A DNA stretch of 64,000 nucleotides from assembly GCA_963575745.1 (NCBI GenBank), contig CAUYUJ010007213.1, positions 321,392-385,391 of the forward strand. Reading direction: 5' to 3'. Made by a program: the position numbers and the translations under genes. The first letter of the stretch is position 1. Every line of letters begins with the position of its first letter. Source of the stretch: Prorocentrum cordatum. Its lineage: Eukaryota; Sar; Dinophyceae; Prorocentrales; Prorocentraceae. Below are positions 32,177 through 42,080 of this stretch, piece after piece. The notes under the pieces were generated by a model, which searched no databases, was not told where the DNA came from, and worked only from the letters and a program-made list of their open reading frames with translations.

Positions 32177-33526
32177 GCTGGCGGAGGCCACGGCACGGGC
32201 GCCGACGGGTCCCCCCGAGACGGCCCGAGGCGAGAGGAGAGGCCCGTGCCTCGGGCGTGGCGGGGCCGCGGCATGCCGCCCCTCCGCGCACGCCCGCTCC
32301 TCCGCGGCGGCCCTGGCGAGTGCCCGTCGTCAGATCCTCCCCCCCTCTCCCCCTCCTGCATCATCATCGCTCCTCCTCCTTGTCCCCACTCTCCCCACCC
32401 CTCTTCCCGCAAGGCAGAACGCTGTGGCCAAAAAAACAGCCATCGGAAAAGGTGGAACGGGCCCTTGCCAAGTGTGTTTTTTTTCACGCGGGGGAAAGCG
32501 AAGGGGCCCTGGGACACACAAAGAAATAGACGCAAACAACAGGACCCGCCAGATTTTCATATTTTTTGTCTGGGTTTTTGTCTTCCCCCCCACGTCCCAT
32601 ATTTTCCAATATTTTCCTGGGAGTCGACGATTCATTGTGTCTGTGTGTGTTTTTTCCCCATCCTGAGGCAGGCGCGTCAGTCGCAGGCCTAGAGCTTGAC
32701 ACCAACACCAATTTCGGCGGTGTGCCTCCACCGGGGGAAGAAGATCCCGATCTCGGTGATGGTGGTAAAATCCTGGCTCCCAAGGTGGCCGAACTATTAC
32801 CACCGACACCGAACATCTAGGATCACCTTCCCCCTGTGGAGGCAACCCTCTGTCTTGGTGTTGGTGCCAATTTCCAAGCATCCGAGTCAGGAGTGGGGGA
32901 GGGAGGCCTCGCGCACGCCGGCTTGGAGCACCGCGCGCTGCCGCGCCGGCAGGCGGAGCACGCGCGGTCCCCCGGAAGCTCCTCGAGGGTGTGGCGGCTG
33001 CCTCCTCGTGGCCCTCCTTTTCTCCTCCTCCTCCTCCTCCTCCTCCTCCTCCTCCTCTCCTCTCCTCCTCCTCCTCTCCTCCTCCTCCTCCTCCTCCTCC
33101 TCCTCCTCCTACGCCTCCTCCTCCTCTCCTCCTCCTCCCCCTCCCCCTCCCCTCCCACTCCCCACTCCCCCCTACCCCCTCCTCCTCCTCCTCCTCCTCC
33201 TCCTCCTCCTCCTCCTCCTCCTCCTCCTCCTCCTCCTCCTGCGCCCTCACTTCGCCCCGCCCTTGTCGCATTCTTGGGGGGTCGTGGGGCGTCTTCTTTG
33301 CCACAGAGATGGCGTGCCATACAAGCTACTTGCACGTGGGACGTTTGAAATCGTCAACGGCACTTGTCATTCCACCGCCCCGACTTTGTGACCTCTGATG
33401 GTGAGCATTGTGCGGCCCCGCAGCTGCCGAGACAGCAACAAAAAAACACTGGTGCTCAGCCTTGCAGGGATTTGTGGGACGGCTGTGACAAATACCGGCA
33501 AGCATAAAGGCACCCGCATCTTCAAA
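32177..33526 (+). repeat. Segmental tandem duplication, unit A
   Basis: About 1350 bp from GCTGGCGGAGGCCACGGC to CACCCGCATCTTCAAA, directly followed by unit B. It contains a long TCC tract (33017-33240). Non-repetitive parts are nearly identical to unit B. No gene recognised inside. Confidence 0.95.
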
Positions 33527-34850
33527 GCTGGCGGAGGCCACGGCACGGGCGCCGACGGGTCCCCCCGAGACGGCCCGAGGCGAGAGGAGAGGCCCGTGCC
33601 TCGGGCGTGGCGGGGCCGCGGCATGCCGCCCCTCCGCGCACGCCCGCTCCTCCGCGGCGGCCCTGGCGAGTGCCCGTCGTCAGATCCTCCCCCCCTCTCC
33701 CCCTCCTGCATCATCATCGCTCCTCCTCCTTGTCCCCACTCTCCCCACCCCTCTTCCCGCAAGGCAGAACGCTGTGGCCAAAAAAACAGCCATCGGAAAA
33801 GGTGGAACGGGCCCTTGCCAAGTGTGTTTTTCACGCGGGGGAAAGCGAAGGGGCCCTGGGACACACAAAGAAATAGACGCAAACAACAGGACCCGCCAGA
33901 TTTTCATATTTTTTGTCTGGGTTTTTGTCTTCCCCCCCACGTCCCATATTTTCCAATATTTTCCTGGGAGTCGACGATTCATTGTGTCTGTGTGTGTGTG
34001 TGTGTGTGTGTTTTTTCCCCATCCTGAGGCAGGCGCGTCAGTCGCAGGCCTAGAGCTTGACACCAACACCAATTTCGGCGGTGTGCCTCCACCGGGGGAA
34101 GAAGATCCCGATCTCGGTGATGGTGGTAAAATCCTGGCTCCCAAGGTGGCCGAACTATTACCACCGACACCGAACATCTAGGATCACCTTCCCCCTGTGG
34201 AGGCAACCCTCTGTCTTGGTGTTGGTGCCAATTTCCAAGCATCCGAGTCAGGAGTGGGGGAGGGAGGCCTCGCGCACGCCGGCTTGAAGCACCGCGCGCT
34301 GCCGCGCCGGCAGGCGGAGCACGCGCGGTCCCCCGGAAGCTCCTCGAGGGTGTGGCGGCTGCCTCCTCGTGGCTCCTCCTCCTCCTCCTCCTCCTCCCTC
34401 CTCCTCCTCCTCCTCCTCCTCCTCCTCCTCCTCCTCTCCTCCTCCTCCTCTCCTCCCCCTCCCCCTCCCCCCCCCCCCCTCCCCTCCCCCTCCTCCTCCT
34501 CCTCCTCTCCCCTCTCCTCCTCCTCCTCCTCCTCCTCCTCCTCATCCTCCTCCTCCTCCTCCTGCGTCCTCACTTCGCCCCGCCCTTGTCGCATTCTTGG
34601 GGGGTCGTGGGGCGTCTTCTTTGCCACAGAGATGGCGTGCCATACAAGCTACTTGCACGTGGGACGTTTGAAATCGTCAACGGCACTTGTCATTCCACCG
34701 CCCCGACTTTGTGACCTCTGATGGTGAGCATTGTGCGGCCCCGCAGCTGCCGAGACAGCAACAAAAAAACACTGGTGCTCAGCCTTGCAGGGATTTGTGG
34801 GACGGCTGTGACAAATACCGGCAAGCATAAAGGCACCCGCATCTTCAAAG
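33527..34850 (+). repeat. Segmental tandem duplication, unit B
   Basis: About 1320 bp. Differences from unit A are almost all in simple repeats: the (GT)n near 33995 is longer here, the poly-T near 33825 shorter, and the TCC tract (34374-34562) differently arranged. The junction has a 2-3 base overlap (AGC). Confidence 0.95.
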
Positions 34851-35969
34851 CAAGTTCAAGCCAAAGCAAGGCGGCACGATTCAAAATATCTTAGATCTCT
34901 TGGCATTGCCAAAAGTCGTCCCATCGAACCATGGCCGAAGCAAAGATGGGGGCAATGGTCGGCACCGCAGTCGACGGTGGTGTCAACGAGAAGCGGCACG
35001 CCAGTGGATATGCAGCAAGCCCCCTCTCCACACAGCTTGGTCATAGGCCCTGGTCGAACTCCCTTCCAACCACCTAGAGAAAGCTGCTCCGTCCACCCCT
35101 CCACCTCGGCGTCTGCATGCCAAGCGGAGGACGCCTTTGAAAGCCGCCTGCTTTAGAGGGGCCACTGAATGCGCCTGCTCGGAACAGGATTAAAACATCG
35201 ATGCGCACCAGGCGGCTAGCTGTGAAGCTATGCTCTCAGGTTCCACACACACACCCGCTGCCCTAAGACCCATTACACCGCTTTCAAACCGAATGCCCTT
35301 GCCACATGTGTGCCGACACAAGGCCCGGCTGCAAAACGGCAAGACCTTTGTCTTCGCTCCCAATGCGGGCTACCCCAGCCTTCCGCCCCAGGCAGTCTGC
35401 GAAACTGCCGTGTGAGCGCAACCCGAACTGCGCCGATGTCGGGTCAGGCCTTCGCGGGCGTGGTTGGGCCACTGGTCGGAGACGTGGACCCACGTCGTGG
35501 CAGAGCGGCGCCGTCAGAACTCTGGGCGCAGAGCTCGCCGGCCCCCCGCCCCCAACACAGAGCGCGGCTGAGTGCCCTGATCCCGTCGTCCTCCCTTCTC
35601 CTTTGTTCCCCGTCCTCCTCCCCTTCTGCAGAGCCGAATAATCCAAGGCCATGCTAGCGTTGCCAGGCTCATCAAAGAGGCCGTGCCAGGCTCAGCGGAG
35701 AATCCTCGCAGAACCCAAAAGGATCGCAAACAAAACACATACAAAGCGAAGATACAAGGCGATGGACGAATTAGCGGTGGAGTCGGGGCATTCCCCATCA
35801 CTGTGATGGTAGAAAGGAGTGACATCACCCTTTCCGCCTCAGACAGATTGTGTCTTGGAGCGTGCACTAGGCCAACGCCACTGTTGTGGGTGCGACTAAG
35901 AACCAACAAGAGACGAATCCCTCCACCGACATCTCCAATGTGGTGCAGTAGCTTGGTCCAACAACAATA
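34851..35969. other. No recognisable gene
   Basis: Unbiased sequence with short frames on both strands (for example 34856-35104 minus, 35230-35415 plus) and no family match. Confidence 0.45.
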
Positions 35970-36180
35970 AATGATTGTGGAAGCCATGACAATGGACACT
36001 CGAATCATCCTATCATTGAATTAGACATGTGTTTAAACTGTGTAAAACAGGTTCTAATCTAAACATAGTTTAAACATGTTTTTTTACATATTGAACAGAT
36101 GTTCGAAACATGTGTTAGACATATGGGAAAATTTGGCAGCATGCTAGCATGCTTCCTCTCCATGAATCGACTTCCACAAA
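35970..36180 (+). repeat. Dispersed repeat, copy 2
   Basis: Shares GGACACTCGAA, ATTAGACATGTGTTT, CATGTGTTAGACATATGGGA, TTTGGCAGCATGC and CTTCCTCTCCATGAATCGAC with copies 1 and 3. The string GCATGC..CTTCCTCTCC is uninterrupted here and serves as the empty site for the insertion in copy 3. Confidence 0.85.
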
Positions 36181-36401
36181 TCTATGAAGGCTGTGGGGGC
36201 CCAGGATACGGAAGAATCGCCGCGCCCCTGTACAGCAAAAGCCTCACAGGCACAGGGCTGCCTCCGGAAAGCGGGCAAGCATGGTTGAGGCTCTGCCTCG
36301 GAAGCGCCTCGCCATGCCGAAGCCTGGAGGCGTCCCATCGTGGACGCTCCACCCCGGCCCACCCGCCCGCTCCGCCCCCTCCTCGCCGACGACGGAAAGG
36401 C

Positions 36402-37410
36402 GCTCCTCCTCCTCCTCCTCCTCCTCCTGCTGCTCCTCCTCCTCCTCCTGCTGCTCCTCCTGCTGCTCCTCCTCCTCCTCCTCCTCCTCCTCCTCCTCCT
36501 CCTCCCCCTCCTCCTCATCCTCCTCCCCCTCCTCCTCCGCGCCTGTGGGAGCTGCGCGGGTGGCGCCCGACAGACCTGCTGTGCCTCCGGCGCTGCACGC
36601 CGCAGTTTGCCCGGGCAGCGCGCAGACACCCGCTCCATCGGGGCACGCCCTTCCGGACCGTGCCGCAGATGCTGCACGCCGAGAGTGTGGGGTCACGAGA
36701 GAAAGAGGTACCCCACCGTGAAACGCGGGAGGCGGCGACCGCTGGCCGCGCGAGCCGGGGGTTCCGCTCGCTCGGCCGCCGCCGCCCGAAAAGGGCAGGG
36801 GGCCCGGGGGCACCGCTCGCCTTCTTCGGGGGAGGGGGCCCGGGGACACGGCCGCCGGTGCCCGGGTGGAGTGCCGCCCCTGGCCGCCACCGCGTCGGCA
36901 GCGAGCATGGGGCAGCCGCTGCCCCGCGCCCCGCCGTCCCTGCAGGCGCGGCGGGGCCCCTGCCGCGCCCGCGCCGCCCTGGAGGTCCTGGGCAAGCAAG
37001 ACCGGGAGGCTGCTCCGAGGCCCCTCTCTCCCTCACTCCCTCCCTCCCTCCCCTCCCCTCCCTCCTCCCCCCCCCCTCCCCCCTCCTTCCCCCCCCCCCT
37101 CCCCCCTCCCTCCCTCCCTCCCTCCCGCCCTCCCGCCCTCCCTCCCTCCATCCCTCCCTCCCTCCCTGTCCTCCCGGCCAACCCCGCGCCGCTGGCGGTC
37201 GCCGCCGAGCGAAGGGACAGAGGTCGGAGGCAAGCTGTGCAATCGCATGGCTGTGGAGACCCTCCTTCGGGAGCCGTGCGATTGCGGTGCCTCAGCGATC
37301 GTGCGCTCGAGATGGAACTGCGCCTCTGGCCTTCAGGCGCGGCAGGCGGTTCCGGGGATGGGGAGGCCGAGGGAGAGGAGGGAGGAGGGAGGAAGGAGGA
37401 TGAGGAAGGA

Positions 37411-37454
<44 letters not shown>

Positions 37455-37690
37455 AAACGGGGCGAGGGGGGCGGAAGGGGCATGGCCTGCTGCGGATGCG
37501 CGCTCCGAGGCGCTCCGAGTTAACACTGGGCGGGCTCGGACCGTCGCGCCCCGCGTTCACGCTGGCGTTGTGAGACGCCGGTGGTCCAAATGACATTCGG
37601 ACAGAGTGTGTGATGGGCCTGCTTTCCACCACCACCACCATAAGTTGGAGGGGGAGGGGGTCCTCCTCCTGCGCCTCCTCCTCTTCCTCG
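36402..37690 (+). repeat. Second segmental duplication, unit A
   Basis: Starts in a TCC tract (36402-36540), continues through unique sequence from GCCTGTGGGAGCTGCG (36541), a CCCT-rich run (37021-37170) and a (GAC)n run (37413-37452), to the CCACCACCACCATAAG motif. Unit B repeats it 1307 bp further on. Confidence 0.95.
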
Positions 37691-37696
37691 GCCTGC

Positions 37697-38721
37697 TTTC
37701 CACCACCACCACCATAAGTTGGAGGGGGAGGGGGCCCTCCTCCTGCTGCTCCTCCTCCTCCTCCTCCTCCTCCTCCTCCTCCTCATCCTCCTCCTCCTCC
37801 TCCTCCTCCTCCCCCTCCTCCTCATCCTCCTCCCCCTCCTCCTCCGCGCCTGTGGGAGCTGCGCGGGTGGCGCCCGACAGACCTGCTGTGCCTCCGGCGC
37901 TGCACGCCGCAGTTTGCCCGGGCAGCGCGCAGACACCCGCTCCATCGGGGCACGCCCTTCCGGACCGTGCCGCAGATGCTGCACGCCGAGAGTGTGGGGT
38001 CACGAGAGAAAGAGGTACCCCACCGTGAAACGCGGGAGGCGGCGACCGCTGGCCGCGCGAGCCGGGGGTTCCGCTCGCTCGGCCGCCGCCGCCCGAAAAG
38101 GGCAGGGGGCCCGGGGGCACCGCTCGCCTTCTTCGGGGGAGGGGGCCCGGGGACACGGCCGCCGGTGCCCGGGTGGAGTGCCGCCCCTGGCCGCCACCGC
38201 GTCGGCAGCGAGCATGGGGCAGCCGCTGCCCCGCGCCCCGCCGTCCCTGCAGGCGCGGCGGGGCCCCTGCCGCGCCCGCGCCGCCCTGGAGGTCCTGGGC
38301 AAGCAAGACCGGGAGGCTGCTCCGAGGCCCCTCTCTCCCTCACTCCCTCCCTCCCTCCCCTCCCCTCCCTCCCTCCCCCCCCCCTCCCCCCTCCTTCCCC
38401 CCCCCCCCCCTCCCCCCTCCTCCCTCCCTCCCCTCCCGCCCTCCCGCCCTCCCTCCCTCCATCCCTCCCTCCCTCCCTGTCCTCCCGGCCAACCCCGCGC
38501 CGCTGGCGGTCGCCGCCGAGCGAAGGGACAGAGGTCGGAGGCAAGCTGTGCAATCGCATGGCTGTGGAGACCCTCCTTCGGGAGCCGTGCGATTGCGGTG
38601 CCTCAGCGATCGTGCGCTCGAGATGGAACTGCGCCTCTGGCCTTCAGGCGCGGCAGGCGGTTCCGGGGATGGGGAGGCCGAGGGAGAGGAGGGAGGAGGG
38701 AGGAAGGAGGATGAGGAAGGA

Positions 38722-38765
<44 letters not shown>

Positions 38766-39000
38766 AAACGGGGCGAGGGGGGCGGAAGGGGCATGGCCTG
38801 CTGCGGATGCGCGCTCCGAGGCGCTCCGAGTTAACACTGGGCGGGCTCGGACCGTCGCGCCCCGCGTTCACGCTGGCGTTGTGAGACGCCGGTGGTCCAA
38901 ATGACATTCGGACAGAGTGTGTGATGGGCCTGCTTTCCACCACCACCACCATAAGTTGGAGGGGGAGGGGGTCCTCCTCCTGCGCCTCCTCCTCCTTCTC
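37697..39000 (+). repeat. Second segmental duplication, unit B
   Basis: Same order as unit A (GCCTGTGGGAGCTGCG at 37848; (GAC)n at 38720-38763). Differences lie mainly in the CCCT run and TCC tract lengths. The motif CCACCACCACCATAAGTTGG occurs at the junctions (about 37627, 37702, 38937), which suggests it mediated the duplication. Confidence 0.95.
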
Positions 39001-39072
39001 CTCCTCCTCCTCCTCCTCCTCCTCCTCCTCCTCTTCTCCTCCCCCTCTCCAACTCATGGTGGTGGTGGTCAA
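38937..39072. repeat. Inverted repeat around a TCC tract
   Basis: CCACCACCACCATAAGTTGG (38937) and CCAACTCATGGTGGTGGTGG (about 39049) face each other over a TCC tract of about 75 bp. Confidence 0.8.
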
Positions 39073-39454
39073 GAAAATGCCCATCAGCTTGCGCACACTT
39101 GAGGCAGGACCTCTGGACAGATCGAGGAGCGCGCCGAGCCTCTGCCCCGCGAGACGGAAGCAGCCAGGTGTCGTGGTGACCACGACTCCGAAGGTCCACA
39201 CAACACTCAGAAGCCGTATGCGAGAGCCTTAAAGAGGCAAGTGCTGACGGCTGGGGAGCACACTCCCTTCATAAATATTACTCAGACTGGTGAAGCCTGA
39301 CTTGCTGCTCAGGACGCAGGGCGAACTGAAACAACCCATTGAAAAATACGTAACCTGCGCGCACGACTGTCGAATGGCAACGAAGGATGATAATATTTCC
39401 AAGCCTGAAATATGATGCCTGGCGATCTGGGAGTGCCACCTCGAGCGGACGCGC
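39073..39454. other. 3' flank of the zinc-finger gene; no gene seen
   Basis: Unbiased sequence containing the probable 3' UTR of the CCCH gene. No AATAAA-type signal was identified. Confidence 0.4.
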
Positions 39455-40603
39455 TCAGGGGCGGCAGCAGGACAGCGCTGGTGCAGACCGAATCCGGCGA
39501 AGCGGGGTGCGAGCCTCGTCATCGTCGACAATTGTGAGGAACGTGTTCCTGACTTCCAGGGTGTGCGCGCGTGGTGGGCCGGTGTCCACATCGACGTCGT
39601 CGCCCGACGCCAGCTCCACAGTCTCGGATCCCTGGCCGTCCGGCACCGACGAGTGTGCGAGGCCCGCGGTGGTCTGGCGGCTCCACGGGCTCCGCTGGCA
39701 CGTCGGCGACTCGAGGTCCTCGCTCTGGTCGGCCCACGAGTCCCCGCACCCGCTCCGCAGCACGTCCGCCAGGAGCAGCGGCAGCGCCTGGAGCACGACC
39801 TCCCCCAGACCCCCGACGTCATGATTTTTTCATGACGTCGACCCCCCGAGGTCTCGACCCATTCCCCGGGACCGGTTTTTCGTCCTGAGTCGTTTTTTGA
39901 CGCTCCCGAGGCCCGGTGAGGGCCCCCGGAGGCCGAAAATAATGAAAAACCTCCCGTCGTGAATTTTTCATAACTCGAGGGGGTCTGGGCCTCCTTCTGC
40001 GGAACGCACGGCTCCTGCTCGCCCTGCGCCGCCTGCCCGGCGCTCCGCCGAGCGCGCCGACCGTCCCTCCGCAGGGGCTTCTTGCTCGGGCGCGGCGCGC
40101 CCGGCTCCGCCCCGGCGGGGAGCACCTCCGTCCGCCCAGCGGCGCGCGGCCTGAGCTCGCGCGGGCTGTGCGCGAAGGCGCAGCCTGTTGGGCGCCCGAG
40201 TAATCCGGGGTAACTCGGGTCCGGGGTAACTCGGGTTTCGGTTCCCGAAAAAGGAACCCGAGTTAGCCCTGACCCGAGTTACCCCTGATGATTCGGGGCT
40301 CTGGACGCCCGAGTTATCTGGGGTAACTCGGGTCCGGGGTAACTCGGGCTTGGATTCCCGAAAAACGAACCCGAGTTATCCCTGACCCGAGTTACCCCTG
40401 ATGATTCGGGGCTCTGAGCCTGGAGCCGTGCAGGCGCGGAAGAACAGAAAGGAGGAGCAGAGCTGCGTCTTCGTGAAGTCCGGCAGCTCCGAGAGCTCGC
40501 CCGCGCCGTGGGCGAACTTGCACCCGGAGCCCTTCGAGCAGGCGCCGACCGCGAAGAACTTGCAGAGCTTCGTCTTGAGGAACAGAGGGTTGGGGTCGGA
40601 CAT
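39455..40603 (-). CDS. CCCH zinc-finger protein, three exons, introner introns
   Basis: Likely an RNA-binding protein. CDS is the complement of 39455-39799, 39991-40184 and 40420-40603: 723 nt, 240 aa. Exon 1 starts MSDPNPLFLKTKLCKFF; finger 1 is Cys14-x7-Cys22-x5-Cys28-x3-His32. Finger 2 begins Cys49-x8-Cys58 and is completed across intron 1 by Cys63-x3-His67 (GCAFAHSPRELR). Exon 3 carries VRNTFLTIVDDDEARTPLRR (from residue 209) followed by IRSAP, a short motif I associate with dinoflagellate RNA-binding proteins. Intron 1 (40185-40419) and intron 2 (39800-39990) both use GC-AG sites and each consists of one TIR element plus its target duplication. Phases 1 and 0 agree. A DinoSL relic lies 204 bp upstream of the ATG. 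The stop at 39455 could instead be an exon end, but the length closes exactly. Confidence 0.85.
39804..39989 (-). mobile_element. Introner element, 186 bp, forms intron 2 of the CCCH gene
   Basis: Outer inverted ends CCCAGACCCCC (39804-39814) and GGGGGTCTGGG (39979-39989); direct repeat CCTCC outside both ends (39799-39803 and 39990-39994). On the gene strand, splicing GAG|GCCCAG...GGGGGAG|GTC removes the element plus one repeat and keeps the frame. A 146-bp core (39840-39985) is also found, inverted, at 58896-59041. A CGACGTCATGA hairpin fills 39814-39840. Confidence 0.88.
40187..40416 (-). mobile_element. Introner element, 230 bp, forms intron 1 of the CCCH gene
   Basis: Direct repeat AGCCT outside both ends (40182-40186 and 40417-40421). 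Inverted ends pair at about 37 of 47 positions and share GGGGTAACTCGGGTC. The interior is two tandem 113-bp units (from 40193 and 40306), each itself a foldback of CCCGAGTTACCCC words. The gene-strand splice CCAG|GCTCAG...CAACAG|GCTGCG keeps finger 2 in frame. Confidence 0.88.
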
Positions 40604-40806
40604 CAAACCCACCTGGCTGCACTTGGTTCCTGGGACCGCCAGCGGCGCCTGGCGTTCTGGAGGGAAGGCCCCACGACTCGGGGGGGCCTTGGCGACGAAA
40701 GGCGCGCACAGCATGCTAGGGAGGCGGCACCGGCGGGCGGGCGGCACGGCTTCTGGTGATCGCCAGGGCACCGAGGGGGAGGCCGCTGAAGCAGGAGCTC
40801 AAATTA

Positions 40807-40828
40807 CTTGAGCCAAAATGGCTATGGA
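40807..40828 (-). other. Spliced-leader (DinoSL) relic upstream of the CCCH gene
   Basis: Minus strand TCCATAGCCATTTTGGCTCA then AG. 21 of 22 positions match DinoSL; only the fourth base differs (A for G). Same strand as the gene and 204 bp before its ATG, as expected for the 5' end of a reverse-transcribed trans-spliced mRNA. Confidence 0.92.
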
Positions 40829-41122
40829 GGCCGTCTTGAAGCCATCTTGGGTTCTAGGGGCCCTTTTGGAGGGCTCTTCGGCAGTCTTTGGGCACTCTTG
40901 CGGGACTCTTCGAGCCGCCTGCATTCTGGGGGCCTGTCGGAGCAATGTTGAGGCTATCTCGGGCCGTTCTGGAGCAGTCTGGAAGCCATCTGGGACGTCC
41001 CGAACTTCTACGGTGAGTCCTGGCGCTTCGGGGAAGGCTACACGCTCTCTCTCTCTCACACACACATTTCTTGCTCCCACGCGCTGAAGCGGCCAGCCAG
41101 CGGCTAAAGACAATGGCGAGCT
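40829..41122. other. Spacer, no gene seen
   Basis: Plus strand contains repeated TTCTGGAGC/TCTTGGGGCC words and a short (CT)n-(CA)n run at 41047-41066. Confidence 0.4.
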
Positions 41123-41617
41123 AATGCAGGATGACGATTAATAAAAAACTAGGGGGAACGATCGAAAAATCGTTTCTTTGATTTCTATATGATTGTTCAA
41201 CGGAAGGCGGAGGATTAAACACACGTATATAACACGTCGGCTTTTAATATTGCGTCGACTACTCATTTCACGTCGCCGTCAAAGTTTACGTTCAATATTC
41301 ATTCGACGTCGACTTCCAAATTTACGTCAAATACCAATTCTACGTCGGCTTCAAGCTTTTATGTCAAGTATTCGTTCCACGTCGGCCTCAGACATTATCT
41401 CTAATGCTCATTTGACGTTGGATTGAAATGCTACGTCAAATGCACAATCCACATCGAACGGAAGTTTTGCAATAAAATCGTTTCCCAGGACGGACGGCAA
41501 GGGGTGAACGACTTGAAAAATAGTTTCCCAGCCCGCGGCTGGTTTTTTCTAATCATCCTCCGGGGCGCCGCCGACGCAACACGACCCCCGGTCATTTATT
41601 AATCGTCATCCTACATT
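41123..41617. mobile_element. TIR element with internal 36-bp tandem repeats
   Basis: Ends AATGCAGGATGACGATTAAT (41123) and the complement at 41595-41617 (22 of 23). Inside, seven starts of ACGTCGGCTTC-type units at 41234, 41270, 41306, 41342, 41379, 41415 and 41451 give a 36-bp period. Markedly AT-richer than its flanks. No transposase; no clear target duplication. Confidence 0.8.
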
Positions 41618-41684
41618 GCGCTCAAAAAGACTAGCTTCTTTGTGGAGCCGTGTGGGAAACTCGGAAGCGCTGGGAGCCGACACA

Positions 41685-42080
41685 TACACGCGCGCAAACA
41701 CACTCACACACAAACATACACACACGTCGCTTTCCTGCCGATGGGGTGCAATGGGCGGTCCAAAAAGGACTAAGGCGGGACAGGCTCAAGTCGAATGGAC
41801 AACCTTGTGCGGGAGCGTCAGCAGATGATCGAGTCCCAGCGAAAGACTTTCATAGGCGATGAATCACAGATGCAGGCGCACACACACACACACACACTCA
41901 CACACAAACGCATGCACACACGCACACACACACACACACAGGCGCACGCACACCGACGCGGTCCATCTCACATCACGACGGGGACGAGGCGACAGACAAG
42001 GGGGAGGAAGTGGAGAGGGACGGATACGGGAGGAGGAGGAGGAGGAGGAGGAGGAGGAGGAGGAGGAGGAGGAGCGCACG
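41685..42080 (+). repeat. (CA)n microsatellites and a (GGA)n tract
   Basis: CA-rich runs at 41685-41728 and 41876-41952, then GGA at 42027-42075. No coding support. Confidence 0.9.

Noticed and set aside
32330-33398. Poly-Ser, poly-Pro, poly-Leu, poly-Glu and poly-Gly frames
   Set aside because: Translations of TCC/GGA tracts in the duplicated segment; the frame changes between the two units.
37413-37452. Poly-Asp or poly-Thr domain encoded by (GAC)n
   Set aside because: Microsatellite inside a duplicated segment with no coding support in the flanks.
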